Of a stretch of DNA of 16,433 bases, positions 1 through 8,359 are shown piece by piece. Made by a program: the position numbers and the translations under genes. The stretch comes from CAZNFR01 sp964572225 (lineage in GTDB: Bacteria > Bacteroidota > Bacteroidia > Bacteroidales > GCA-2748055). Location: assembly GCA_964572225.1 (NCBI GenBank), contig CAZNFR010000080.1, positions 1-16,433 of the forward strand, in the 5' to 3' direction. A model generated the notes under the pieces. The model saw nothing but the letters and a program-made list of their open reading frames with translations. It was not told the origin of the DNA and ran no database searches. Within the stretch, counting starts at the first letter, position 1. Every line of letters starts with the position of its first letter.

Positions 1-1
1 G

Positions 2-1105
2 AATTTCCTTTATCATTTAGGTGATCTATATGATCTTGGGGGCAAACCTGACAGTGCAATACACTTTTTTTCCAGGGCACTGGAACTGAATCCGGGGAAT
101 ATTGAAACAATGAATCGATTGAGTATACTTTTTCTTGACCTCGGGAAAATCGATTCGGCCTATTCGGTTTCAGGGAGGGCACTTGAAATTTCACCCGGAA
201 ATCCTACTGCTGTTTATTCCAGGGCTATGATCTATCTAAAGGATTCACGGTATGCAGATGCAGTCGATATTGCCCGTTTGGGACTGGTAAGGGACAGCAG
301 CTATCATTTACTTTACCTGCCTTTGGGACTGGCCTATTATTATCGAAACAATTATGAAAAAGCCTCTGAGATGTTTCTTCATGGCTACCAAAATCATCCG
401 GACAAATCACTGTTCGACGACTACCTAGTCAGCTCCGTCTTGTTTCAAAATACCCCGGAAAAGTTTTATTCCCGAATTGATGAAAATACGGTTTCATTTA
501 CAAGCGATTTTTTAGGGGAAGCGCCAGCTGGTTCCGGGAGGGTGGAAGAATATGACTCCTTGCTGATCCTTTTCACCAGGGATCCATTTTCACTGGGAAT
601 TCATGATTTTTATAAATTCTACCTGGGTTTTGTTGTGAGTGATCACTATTCGGCAAGACTTGTCTACGATAAGGAACTGAAAGACCTATGGGATAATGGT
701 TTGGATGAACAGTATGTCGGAATAGCTGAAGAGGTCCTTCAAAAAAACCCTGTTCACTTTCCTTTATATGAAAGGCTTTATCAAATATATTTTCAGAAGG
801 GGGATTATGCCAAAGCTTATGAATACCTTTATAAATACTATGGTTTTTCCAGGTCGGTTCTTGCATCCGGAAATGGATCAGGTCCGGAAACTGCATTCCG
901 GCTTTGCTTTTTTGAACACATTCCCGAGATCCTTTCCCAGCTTAATTATAGCTCGAAACGGGAAAGTATTATTGAATATAAGGGTAAGTTTTATACCAGG
1001 GCGGAAGTGGAAAAATCAGGGGAATTCAACGAAGTGTATTTTGATATCAATCTACCGGTGAAACAGCTTGGAATAGGAGAAAGACTTCTAAAGCAATTGA
1101 AGTAA
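2..1105 (+). CDS. TPR-repeat protein, 5' end missing
   Basis: The reading frame is open from base 2, so the gene begins outside the window; the first ATG inside (110) is internal and lies within a repeat. The visible N-terminal part is a run of tetratricopeptide repeats: the helix pairs around HLGDLYDLGGKPDSAIHFF and the following LGKIDSAYSVSGRALEISP keep the spacing and the small and aromatic positions of TPRs, with acidic or proline breaks every 34 residues or so. Further TPR-like helices occur near residues 60-95 and 215-245 counted from base 110. The last 50 residues do not look like TPR. TPRs are protein-interaction scaffolds; no enzymatic domain is visible, and the role is unknown. The 3' end overlaps the stop of the convergent HAD gene by 18 bases. 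A signal peptide or a fused N-terminal domain cannot be judged from this fragment. Confidence 0.85.
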   Translation, partial: NFLYHLGDLYDLGGKPDSAIHFFSRALELNPGNIETMNRLSILFLDLGKIDSAYSVSGRALEISPGNPTAVYSRAMIYLKDSRYADAVDIARLGLVRDSSYHLLYLPLGLAYYYRNNYEKASEMFLHGYQNHPDKSLFDDYLVSSVLFQNTPEKFYSRIDENTVSFTSDFLGEAPAGSGRVEEYDSLLILFTRDPFSLGIHDFYKFYLGFVVSDHYSARLVYDKELKDLWDNGLDEQYVGIAEEVLQKNPVHFPLYERLYQIYFQKGDYAKAYEYLYKYYGFSRSVLASGNGSGPETAFRLCFFEHIPEILSQLNYSSKRESIIEYKGKFYTRAEVEKSGEFNEVYFDINLPVKQLGIGERLLKQLK

Positions 1106-1756
1106 AGATTTCAGATCGGGCAATGTCCTTCCTGGCGTTTCGAGCGGGTCAACCGGAGGTTGATCCTGATACCGGTTCACCCAAACATTGTCTACTCCCA
1201 GTTCGTTGGTCGGTATAATGTCATGATAAAGGCTTTGGGCAATATGCAGCACCCGGTTGGCCGGTACATCAAAGGTTTTTAGGGCCTGAATAAAATTAGT
1301 CGGGGAAGGCTTGTAGGATCTGCAATTCTCGGAAGTTATGACATAGTCGAACTTTACTTCGAGCAGAAGGTTGCTGGCTTCGAACAAATCATTATCCACA
1401 TTGGATATAATTGCGATACGGTATTTGTTCTTCAGAGTTTTTAATACCTGAACGGTGTCTTCAAAGGGTTTCCAGCTTTGGAGGGAGTCCTGGAGTGCAA
1501 GCAAATCGTATTCATTCAGATTCAGATTTAGCTTCTGACTGAAATTTTTCATTATCCCCTTAAGGACGTTTCTGTAAAACATATATTCACCGGAAATGAG
1601 TTCCCTGTCGAACCTGCTAAAAAGCTGAATGATCTCTTCCTGGCCAATATCGAGAAAATACTGATCAAAAAGAGGGACGAGGGTATCAAGGACACCGGAT
1701 TTCCAATCGATCAGGGTTCCGTAACAATCGAAACTGATAACTTCCTTAGTTTCCAT
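1088..1756 (-). CDS. HAD-superfamily hydrolase, haloacid dehalogenase type II-like
   Basis: A 222-residue protein with all four HAD motifs. Motif I is SFDCYGTLIDW (nucleophile Asp10, Thr14), motif II is IISN (Ser118), motif III is CRSYKPSP (Lys149), and motif IV is AQSLYHDI (Asp179). The D-x-Y-G-T form of motif I and the helical cap at about residues 18-95 match the L-2-haloacid dehalogenase branch (subfamily I cap) rather than DxD phosphatases. The Arg that binds halide in characterised dehalogenases (near residue 41) has no obvious counterpart, so the substrate is open and a phosphatase role is possible. It is a soluble cytoplasmic protein. It starts 11 bases after the sulfatase stop on the same strand, with AGGA directly before the ATG, so it is probably co-transcribed with the sulfatase. 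Its stop overlaps the 3' end of the TPR gene. Confidence 0.88.
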   Translation of the reverse strand: METKEVISFDCYGTLIDWKSGVLDTLVPLFDQYFLDIGQEEIIQLFSRFDRELISGEYMFYRNVLKGIMKNFSQKLNLNLNEYDLLALQDSLQSWKPFEDTVQVLKTLKNKYRIAIISNVDNDLFEASNLLLEVKFDYVITSENCRSYKPSPTNFIQALKTFDVPANRVLHIAQSLYHDIIPTNELGVDNVWVNRYQDQPPVDPLETPGRTLPDLKSLLQLL

Positions 1757-1767
1757 TCCTGTAGATA

Positions 1768-3447
1768 TTATTGTCCAATAACAATTTCAGTTGGTTCAGA
1801 ATGGGCAAAGCCAATGCGGTTTGCCCTGGCAATCACTTTCTCGACACCCCCGGTATAAATGGGATCGGTATAAAGAAACCAGTAACCTGGTTTTTGCTGT
1901 TCAATCCTGAGGGTTTTATATACAATGGAAGCACCGGGAGTGGAACAGGACAGATACAAACTGTCGCCAACTATGCGTGATTGGACCTGTTGAGTGGCAG
2001 GCTGGACGCCCTCTTCACCCCAAAGCATTTTCACCAGGTCCTTTTCTGGAATTCCTCCAAGATCTCCAAACTCGTTCTTCCAATTTTCATGAGCCCCTCT
2101 TAATCTGGATAAGACCCCTTCAAAATCCTGTCTATCTGCAAGATTATTGACCTCATGGGGATCGACCCATGTGTCGTAAAGCTCCTCCACCGGTTTGACC
2201 GATCGAAACCACAGGGATTGGATTGAATCCAGACGACCCTTCCGGTTTAACTCCAGCATTTCTTTCATCATCGCCATATTATCACGATAAGGAATGAACT
2301 GAACAAAAGGTTTTTCCGGTTCATAATTTCGGATATATTTAAAACGCTTATCTTTTACCGCCCTGGCTCTGTCAAGAGCCGGATCCATTCTGTCTTTGGC
2401 AGCATAAACATAGGAACGGGGTGCCGCTTCTTCGATTCCCTCGAAAGGCTGACCATGCAAATAGCCTGGAAGGTCCAATCCCGCAAGGCTAAGCACCGTA
2501 GGGGCAAAATCCACAAAACTGATAAGTCTGTCATTAATACTCCCGGCCCTCTCCTGAAACGGGAACCGAATGATCAAAGGGACCTTTATCCCGGAATCGT
2601 ATAACCACCTTTTTGCACGGGGTGTGCCATCTCCATGATCACTGAAAAAGAAAACAATGGTATTTTCCAAAAGACCATCTTCTTTGAGCTGTGCCAAAAG
2701 CAAGCCTACTTTTTCATCCATTCTGGCGATGTTATCATACATTCTTGCCAGATCTTCCCTAACCGCTTTGGTTTCCGGGTAATAAGGGGGTAAAGAAAGC
2801 TTTTCGGGATCGGTATTCAGTGGCAGACCGGCATTTATCCATATTCGGGATTCGTGCGTTTCGGTGAAATTAAAGACACTGAAAAAGGGGGTGTTTTTAT
2901 CGGGGCGATTTCTCCAATGTGCTGTATCACTATTCTCATCCCAGGCAGAAAGCGGACTTTTAAACTGATAGTCAGTTTTGACATTATTGGTGCAATAGTA
3001 GCCTGCCATTCTTAGAAACTCCGGAAGACATCTTACCTCCGGAGGCGGTACAGCTTCGTATACCGGGATTTCAAGTGCTTCGGGATCCGTAACCTGGTCT
3101 ATTGCCGCGGTCCTTGATTGGGTGCGCATATGCATAGCTCCGAAGCTGGTTGGATACAGTCCGGTTATTAAGGCGGCTCTGCTGGGAGCGCAAACTCCGG
3201 AAACGGAGTATACATTGGTATAACGGACCCCTTCTCTGGCAAGCTGATCTATATTGGGCGTACGGGCAAGGGAGTCACCAAATGCTCCTAGCCTTGGACT
3301 CATATCTTCGCAGGTAATCCACAAAATATTGGGTGCGGAAATAGTCTTCCCATCATTCTTACCGTCATTTTCCTCATTAATCGTTGGTTTACATCCCGAT
3401 AGACAGGCCAGGCTTAAGAAAGCAAGGTAAATTTTTTGAAAAATCAT
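1768..3447 (-). CDS. Lipoprotein sulfatase, type I (sulfamidase-like S1 branch)
   Basis: A 559-residue secreted sulfatase. The N-terminus has a lipoprotein signal with lipobox LSGC (Cys19), so it should be anchored in the envelope. The sulfatase core follows: NILWITCEDMSP with metal-binding Asp48, then GVCAPSRAALITG, where Cys86 of the C-x-P-S-R signature is the residue converted to formylglycine, and FFSDHGDG (Asp270, His271) as the second metal site. The CEDMSP start and the HMRT segment after the signature resemble heparan N-sulfatase-like proteins, but the substrate is only a guess. Residues of about 480-557 look like a small beta-sandwich of the chitobiase C-terminal type (STPGASIVYK, GGVEKVIARANRIGF), often found at the end of such sulfatases. 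No sulfatase maturase, SusCD pair or glycoside hydrolase is next to it. It lies 54 bases downstream of the hybrid kinase with no terminator seen, so read-through from the signalling genes is possible. Confidence 0.93.
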   Translation of the reverse strand: MIFQKIYLAFLSLACLSGCKPTINEENDGKNDGKTISAPNILWITCEDMSPRLGAFGDSLARTPNIDQLAREGVRYTNVYSVSGVCAPSRAALITGLYPTSFGAMHMRTQSRTAAIDQVTDPEALEIPVYEAVPPPEVRCLPEFLRMAGYYCTNNVKTDYQFKSPLSAWDENSDTAHWRNRPDKNTPFFSVFNFTETHESRIWINAGLPLNTDPEKLSLPPYYPETKAVREDLARMYDNIARMDEKVGLLLAQLKEDGLLENTIVFFFSDHGDGTPRAKRWLYDSGIKVPLIIRFPFQERAGSINDRLISFVDFAPTVLSLAGLDLPGYLHGQPFEGIEEAAPRSYVYAAKDRMDPALDRARAVKDKRFKYIRNYEPEKPFVQFIPYRDNMAMMKEMLELNRKGRLDSIQSLWFRSVKPVEELYDTWVDPHEVNNLADRQDFEGVLSRLRGAHENWKNEFGDLGGIPEKDLVKMLWGEEGVQPATQQVQSRIVGDSLYLSCSTPGASIVYKTLRIEQQKPGYWFLYTDPIYTGGVEKVIARANRIGFAHSEPTEIVIGQ

Positions 3448-3501
3448 TTTCGAATAGTTTAGGCTTAAAATAGCAATTTCGGTACAAAGAATTATTCTAA
3501 A

Positions 3502-5460
3502 TCATCCCTGTTTGTTAAGAAAGGTTTGCATCTTACCCAGAAGTTCGGATGAGCGAATGGGTTTGGTGATATAATCATTGCATCCCGCTTTCAAACATTT
3601 ATCCCTGTCTTCCGTCATAGCATAGGCAGTTTGGGCTATAACCGGTATTTGAATATCTCTTTCCCTGAGTATTCTGATGGTTTCCATTCCATCCATTTCC
3701 GGCATTTTCACGTCCATTAAAATGATGTCAAAGCGGTTTCCATTCTCAAGTATGGAGATAACATCTCTTCCATTTTTCACATGGGTTATTCCTATTCCTG
3801 TGCGTTCCAGGATATGCTTCAAAAGAACGAAATTTGAATTTTCGTCTTCAGCCACCAAAGCATTTTTACCCTTCCATTCATAACTCTGTTTTTTGCTGCT
3901 TTGATTTGATCTTTTCGTAATAACTGCAGTGTTTAAAAAGTTAAGTTTTATCCTGAAATAAAAATCCGAACCCTGATCCACCCTGGAATCAAACCAAATT
4001 TTACCCTGCATGGCATTTACGATTCCCTTACAAATGCTTAAACCAAGTCCATTGCCGCCATATTCCCGGGACGAAGTATTATCCACCTGTCTAAAACGTT
4101 CGAAAATAATCTCTTTGAAATCATCCGGAATTCCAATACCCGAATCCCTGACAAAAAACAGCACCCCATCCTCATCGGGTTTTCGGTAGCCGAAATCAAT
4201 CCTTCCTTCCCGGGTAAATTTAAAGGCATTGGACAACAGATTGAACAATACCTGTTTGAGTCTGGCCTTGTCACCAATAACCACCGATTCCTGATCTCTC
4301 AATCCTTTGGTCAATCCCAGAATCACATTGGTATTTTTATAAAAATCCCCACTATTAAAAAATAGATATAATTCATCCATGATTTCGTTGAGAAGGAATC
4401 TTTCATTCCGCAGCTCGAACTGACCCGATTCTATTCTGGAAATCTCGATAAGGTCATCAATTATGGTAAGTAAGTGTTTCCCTGAATCCTCAATGACCTT
4501 CACATAATTCTCCCGGTCTTCCTGGCTCAGGTCCTTAAGCTTCAGTAGAGAAGCAAATCCGATGATCCCGTTTAGGGGGGTGCGGATCTCATGACTCAGG
4601 TTTTCAAGAAAGGAGGACTTAAGTCGATCGCTTGCTTCGGCTCTTTCCTTAGCGAGGATCAAATCGCGTTCCATCTTCTTTCTGTCGGCTATGTCTCTGA
4701 AAATTACCTGAGCGGCCGGTTGTCCGTTAAAATTGATTGGGGAGGAAGCCACTTCAAGGAAAAGCTCATTTTTCTCATAGTCCAGAAACTTAATCTCGTA
4801 TTCCTTTTGCATTTCCTCTCCCCGGTAAAGCATGCCAAATCTTTCTGCCAGGGTTTCCTTGTAGTCGGGGTGTACATACTCCTCAATCTTCAGTCCTACC
4901 AGGCTTTCCACCTTGTCTGGGACTCTAAAGATCCTCATGGCCACCTGGTTATGATACAGTATGGTACGGTCGGCATGGACAATGATACCGTAGGGAGAAG
5001 ATTCGGCTAACACCCGGTAGTTGGTTTCACTTTCCTTGAGGCTTTCGAGGGCAGCTTGCCTTTCCTTTTTTATCTTCAGATTCTCAACCGCATTCAGAAT
5101 GGCGGGAACCAGTCTGTAGATATTTTCTTTTAGTACATAATCCCATGCTCCTTTTTTCATCACATCTACCGCAATCTCATCGGCAAGGTTTCCTGTTATC
5201 ATAATGACGGGAAGATCGGGGTATTTGGTTTTCAAAATATGAATGGCTTCAAGTCCGTGAAAAACCGGAAGTGAATAGTCCGTTAAAACGACATCAAATT
5301 TTTCTTCTTTTAAAGCGGAAAGAAATTCCTCCTTCTTATCAACTCTTCTGATACTTTGAACGAGGTCCTCTTCCTCCAGTATGGCTTTTACCATCTCAAA
5401 ATCGATCCGGCTGTCCTCAACATATAGAATTTTCAGTTTGGTCATCGGGGCGTTAATCAT
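3502..5460 (-). CDS. Hybrid sensor histidine kinase (REC-PAS-HisKA-HATPase-REC)
   Basis: A 652-residue cytoplasmic phosphorelay protein with no membrane segment. An N-terminal receiver (about 6-125) carries acidic Glu15/Asp16, phospho-acceptor Asp61 in LTDYSLP, Thr89 and Lys111. A short coiled linker leads to a PAS domain (about 143-262). The HisKA dimerisation helix has FLENLSHEIRTPLNGI with phospho-acceptor His290. The ATPase domain shows the N box NLLSNAFKF (Asn411), DSGIGIP and GNGLGLS. A C-terminal receiver (about 532-648) has Asp583 in LMDVKMP, Thr611 and Lys633 in ITKPI. All catalytic residues are present. The start shown follows the receiver gene stop directly; a second ATG at 5445 (Met6, MTKLKILYVED) fits the usual receiver start better and gives 647 residues. 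Having receivers at both ends suggests input from the PAS kinase encoded upstream and output to another, unlinked partner. Confidence 0.95.
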   Translation of the reverse strand: MINAPMTKLKILYVEDSRIDFEMVKAILEEEDLVQSIRRVDKKEEFLSALKEEKFDVVLTDYSLPVFHGLEAIHILKTKYPDLPVIMITGNLADEIAVDVMKKGAWDYVLKENIYRLVPAILNAVENLKIKKERQAALESLKESETNYRVLAESSPYGIIVHADRTILYHNQVAMRIFRVPDKVESLVGLKIEEYVHPDYKETLAERFGMLYRGEEMQKEYEIKFLDYEKNELFLEVASSPINFNGQPAAQVIFRDIADRKKMERDLILAKERAEASDRLKSSFLENLSHEIRTPLNGIIGFASLLKLKDLSQEDRENYVKVIEDSGKHLLTIIDDLIEISRIESGQFELRNERFLLNEIMDELYLFFNSGDFYKNTNVILGLTKGLRDQESVVIGDKARLKQVLFNLLSNAFKFTREGRIDFGYRKPDEDGVLFFVRDSGIGIPDDFKEIIFERFRQVDNTSSREYGGNGLGLSICKGIVNAMQGKIWFDSRVDQGSDFYFRIKLNFLNTAVITKRSNQSSKKQSYEWKGKNALVAEDENSNFVLLKHILERTGIGITHVKNGRDVISILENGNRFDIILMDVKMPEMDGMETIRILRERDIQIPVIAQTAYAMTEDRDKCLKAGCNDYITKPIRSSELLGKMQTFLNKQG

Positions 5461-5883
5461 TTAGAAGCTGACATACTTCCATCCAGAAGTGAAGGGTATC
5501 TTTAAAAACTTCTGCAAATTTATCAAAATCGACGGGTTTTGAAACATATGCATTGCACCCAGGGAATAGGATTTAAGAATGTCGGATGAAATACGGGAAG
5601 AACTGAAAATCACTACTGGCAAAAGATTTAACGAGGGTGTATTTCGAATTTTGGAAAGGATTTCGAATCCGTCATTTTTAGGCATTTTTAAATCCATGAG
5701 TATCATGCCGGGTAGGGATGGGTCTTTACTATTTAGCTGCATTTTCATATTCACCAGGGCTTCCCCTCCATCCTGAAAGGTGTGCACTCTAACGGAAGAA
5801 AACGTTGATGAAATAAGGGTTTCCATCAGTTCAAGATCCGATCTGTCGTCATCAATTAAGTAAAGAATCCTGTTTCTTTTCAT
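5461..5883 (-). CDS. Single-domain response regulator (Rcp1-type), frameshifted
   Basis: The frame encodes 140 residues. The first 109 are a normal CheY-like receiver with acidic Asp11-Asp13, phospho-acceptor Asp64 in ILMDLKMPKNDG and Ser94/Ser95. It then fails: where receivers have Lys-Pro, this frame reads FQNPSILINLQ. One base over, the sequence reads CNAYVSKPVDF and continues into a normal last helix, FWMEVCQLLND, stopping at 5453. Adding one base in the GGG run at about 5558-5563 restores 143 residues. The intact protein would be a stand-alone receiver of the Rcp1 class, carrying phosphate between the two flanking kinases. The ATG is preceded by AGGACAGG, a good ribosome site, six bases after the upstream kinase stop. 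The break is either a sequencing or assembly slip or a recent mutation; the clean alternate frame argues against old decay. Confidence 0.9.
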   Translation of the reverse strand: MKRNRILYLIDDDRSDLELMETLISSTFSSVRVHTFQDGGEALVNMKMQLNSKDPSLPGMILMDLKMPKNDGFEILSKIRNTPSLNLLPVVIFSSSRISSDILKSYSLGAMHMFQNPSILINLQKFLKIPFTSGWKYVSF

Positions 5884-5889
5884 CCTGTC

Positions 5890-8007
5890 CTAATTTATGA
5901 AAAAATAAAAACAGGCACCCTTTCCCGGTTCTGATTCAGCCCAGATTTCGCCCTTATGCTTATCAATGATCCTCTTAACGGTAGCCAGCCCGATTCCGGT
6001 CCCTTCAAATTCGGACTCGGAATGTAGCCTTTGGAAAACTCCGAATAGCTTATCCTGATATTCCGGATCAAAACCGGCTCCATTGTCCCGGATATAAAAA
6101 ACCTCTTTCCTGTCCTTCTTCATTTTCCCTATTTCAATGACTGCCTTTTTTTGAAGGGAGGTAAACTTGACAGAATTTGAAATAAGATTAAACCATACTT
6201 GTTTCAATAATTTATTGTCGGCTGTAATTTCACCCATGGGCTCAATCTTCCATTCAATCTCCCTGCCATTGGTCTCCATCCTCATCTCCTCGATCACCTG
6301 CTTCACTATTTGATCCATGGCAAATTTGTGTAAAACGAGCTCCGCCCTGCCCATTCTTGAAAGCATTAGAAGATTGTCGATAAGATCTTTCATTTTATCG
6401 ACCGATTCATTTATGATTTCAATATAATGAGCTGTTTTCTCCATATTCCTTGCGTTTACAGACTGTGCAAGCAATTTGGCAAAAGCATTGATATGCCTTA
6501 AGGGTGCCCGTAGATCGTGAGAAACCGAATAGGAGAAAGCCTCCAGTTCCTTATTGGCCATTTCCAGTTGCAGTGTTCTTTTGGTTACAAGCTTTTCCAG
6601 CCCGGAATTCAGCTTTCGTATTTCCCGGTCTGTCTGTTGAGCTTTTCGTTCCGCGATCAGCCTTTGAGTGATATCGATGGTGTAAATCAGGTAGGAGTTC
6701 TCCTCAATTCGGGCTCCGCTAACAATGGCGATCAATTCCTTTCCTCCGGAAAGGGAAAACCTGGATTCCGTGTTGATTTTGGAATTCTTCTTCAATTGAT
6801 TTAATCGTGACTCAAGATCTTGCTTGTCCTTCTCGGAGACAAACTCCATAAAATTTTTTCCGACCAATCGATCCTTGTGAATTCCAAGATAATCGCAACA
6901 GGCCCTATTGACATATAAAATTTTATTTTCCTTGTTGATATTGAATATGGGCACAGGGGTATCTTCAATGTAACTCCTGAATCTTTTCTCACTTTCACGT
7001 ATAGTCTGTTCAATCTTTTTTCTTTCTGAAATATCTCTTGCCATAACAAGAACAGAGACGGGTTTGCGGTTTAAAAACATTAAAGCCGAACTGACCTCAA
7101 GGGGAACCAAAGTTCCATCTTTTTTCCTGAACTCTATCTCATAGCGATATTGTTGTTTGTCCCCATTTTTTCTACTTTCATTCATCCCGGCTATCTGAGT
7201 GTGATACTTCTCCGGCACAAGGAAGCTTACATCCTTGCCTGCAAGTTCTTCCAGTTCATATCCCGAAGCTTCAAGTCCGCTGGGGTTCACATAGGTGATG
7301 ATACCCTCGATATCATGGACAAGAATATAATCAAGGGCAGTTTCTGCAAGCAAACGGTAATTCTCCTCACTTCTTTTTAATTCGGACTCTTTTCTCTTAC
7401 GATCATGAATATTCCGGGTAACACCAATAAAGAAGGAAGGCTTACCCCTGTCATCCATAACGGTTGTTACCGATGCCTCCGTCCACACGGTAGATCCATC
7501 TTTTCTTGATTGTTCAATTTCTGTGATTACAGAGGGTACTTTTCCCGGATTGCTTTGCATCAATTCATCAAAATGCCTGAGAAGGTTAAAAAGGTTTCTG
7601 GCACTTGTGGAAGTCAAAGCTTCCTCAAAGCTTTGTTTCATAACCTCTTCGGGAGTATAGCCCCGTAATTTATAGACAGAAGGACTTACATAGGTAAACT
7701 TTCCATCCATATTGAGGGTCCAGATTACATCGTTGGAATAATCGGCGATTAGTTTGTATTTATCCTGTTCGTTTTGAAGTGTCCTCAGGTTTTCCCTAAG
7801 AGTAAGAAACAAATTTAGGAAATAAGCCAGGGAAAGGGAGATAATGAGGTAAAATAAGATTTTAAAAGGGGAGGCATCCGAAAAGAAGAAGTTGGCCAGG
7901 GAATGAAAAAACGGTTTCTGCATGTCGGCGGTAATTACCTCAATGCCAGCGACAACAAAAACAAAGAGTAAAGAAATACCTGCAGATATGAGCCAGTTTT
8001 TCCTCAT
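5890..8007 (-). CDS. Membrane PAS sensor histidine kinase
   Basis: A 705-residue sensor kinase. Two hydrophobic segments (about 6-25 and 48-70) enclose a short, roughly 22-residue loop, so there is no sizeable external sensor domain. Three PAS domains follow, at about 82-205, 212-332 and 338-450; the repeated ends VTRNIHDRKRKE, MARDISERKKIE and TIDITQRLIAER mark each PAC boundary. A coiled helix (455-490) leads into a HisKA domain with FSYSVSHDLRAPLRHI, phospho-acceptor His497, of the phytochrome-like type that usually works with Rcp1-like receivers. The ATPase domain has NLISNSVKF (Asn611), DNGAGFD and EGTGIGLATV. It is the first gene of a tight operon; its stop is six bases before the receiver gene. 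Sensing is probably cytoplasmic through the PAS domains; the ligand is unknown. The promoter is not clear; the start is the only one that includes the first membrane helix. Confidence 0.95.
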   Translation of the reverse strand: MRKNWLISAGISLLFVFVVAGIEVITADMQKPFFHSLANFFFSDASPFKILFYLIISLSLAYFLNLFLTLRENLRTLQNEQDKYKLIADYSNDVIWTLNMDGKFTYVSPSVYKLRGYTPEEVMKQSFEEALTSTSARNLFNLLRHFDELMQSNPGKVPSVITEIEQSRKDGSTVWTEASVTTVMDDRGKPSFFIGVTRNIHDRKRKESELKRSEENYRLLAETALDYILVHDIEGIITYVNPSGLEASGYELEELAGKDVSFLVPEKYHTQIAGMNESRKNGDKQQYRYEIEFRKKDGTLVPLEVSSALMFLNRKPVSVLVMARDISERKKIEQTIRESEKRFRSYIEDTPVPIFNINKENKILYVNRACCDYLGIHKDRLVGKNFMEFVSEKDKQDLESRLNQLKKNSKINTESRFSLSGGKELIAIVSGARIEENSYLIYTIDITQRLIAERKAQQTDREIRKLNSGLEKLVTKRTLQLEMANKELEAFSYSVSHDLRAPLRHINAFAKLLAQSVNARNMEKTAHYIEIINESVDKMKDLIDNLLMLSRMGRAELVLHKFAMDQIVKQVIEEMRMETNGREIEWKIEPMGEITADNKLLKQVWFNLISNSVKFTSLQKKAVIEIGKMKKDRKEVFYIRDNGAGFDPEYQDKLFGVFQRLHSESEFEGTGIGLATVKRIIDKHKGEIWAESEPGKGACFYFFIN

Positions 8008-8096
8008 TTAGTCCCGGGTTAACGAAGTTAGGATCCGTAAAATTGCGCCATACTATATACTGCATTTGAGCCTGAATGTTACTTAATACCGGTGGT

Positions 8097-8112
8097 TTTT
8101 GATCAATCAAAA
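8097..8112. promoter_or_regulatory. Perfect 7-bp inverted repeat, possible operator
   Basis: TTTTGAT and ATCAAAA flank a 2-base centre. The spacer is too short for a good RNA hairpin, so a dimeric protein site is more likely. It lies 90 bases upstream of the PAS kinase start and 136 bases upstream of the tRNA, in the 240-base divergent region that otherwise shows only the tRNA promoter. Short palindromes in AT-rich DNA also arise by chance. Confidence 0.25.
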
Positions 8113-8199
8113 GCTTTATGGCGGCCGGGTTTGGGAAAGGACTGTATCAAGCGTCGAGAATAATCCGAACTAACTTATTAAGCTCAAAAAGTTTCGGCA

Positions 8200-8224
8200 T
8201 TTGATTCATTTTTTCCTATCTTTG
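8200..8224 (+). promoter_or_regulatory. Bacteroidota-type promoter of tRNA-Arg
   Basis: TATCTTTG at 8217-8224 matches the Bacteroidota -7 consensus TAnnTTTG exactly and is 23 bases before the mature tRNA. A TTTG lies at 8200-8203, closer than the usual spacing of about 19; the alternative upstream element TTTC at 8192-8195 fits the distance better. The -7 box is the convincing part. Confidence 0.65.
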
Positions 8225-8247
8225 CAGCCGCTTATAAGATCCAATCC

Positions 8248-8324
8248 GGTTCCGTAGCTCAGTTGGACAGAGCAACGGCCTTCTAAGCCGTGGGTCGCAG
8301 GTTCGAATCCTGCCGGAATCACCA
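8248..8324 (+). tRNA. tRNA-Arg (anticodon UCU)
   Basis: A complete cloverleaf of 77 bases including an encoded CCA. The acceptor stem pairs GGTTCCG with CGGAATC, with one G-T pair. The D-arm region GTAGCTCAGTTGG and the T-arm GCAGGTTCGAATCCTGC are standard. The anticodon stem ACGGC/GCCGT closes the loop CTTCTAA, giving anticodon TCT, which reads AGA and AGG arginine codons. It has its own promoter and terminator and stands alone between two minus-strand blocks. Confidence 0.97.
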
Positions 8325-8327
8325 TCT

Positions 8328-8352
8328 AAGTCCCGATTACGGGACTTTTTTT
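8328..8352 (+). terminator. Rho-independent terminator of tRNA-Arg
   Basis: AAGTCCCG and CGGGACTT form a perfect 8-bp stem around ATTA and run straight into seven T residues, four bases after the CCA end. On the other strand the stem is not followed by a T run, so it serves the tRNA rather than the lipoprotein gene that converges on it. Confidence 0.9.
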
Positions 8353-8359
8353 AGGTTAT

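Noticed and set aside
4591..5010. A 139-codon open frame on the plus strand
   Set aside because: Antisense to the PAS and HisKA parts of the hybrid kinase; no recognisable protein features.
5540..5575. Programmed ribosomal frameshift in the receiver gene
   Set aside because: No slippery heptamer or downstream structure is visible at the frame change; a missing base in a GGG run is simpler.
8023..8030. TAACTTCG as the -7 box of the PAS kinase operon
   Set aside because: It would leave a leader of only a few bases before the ATG at 8007 and has no upstream partner element.
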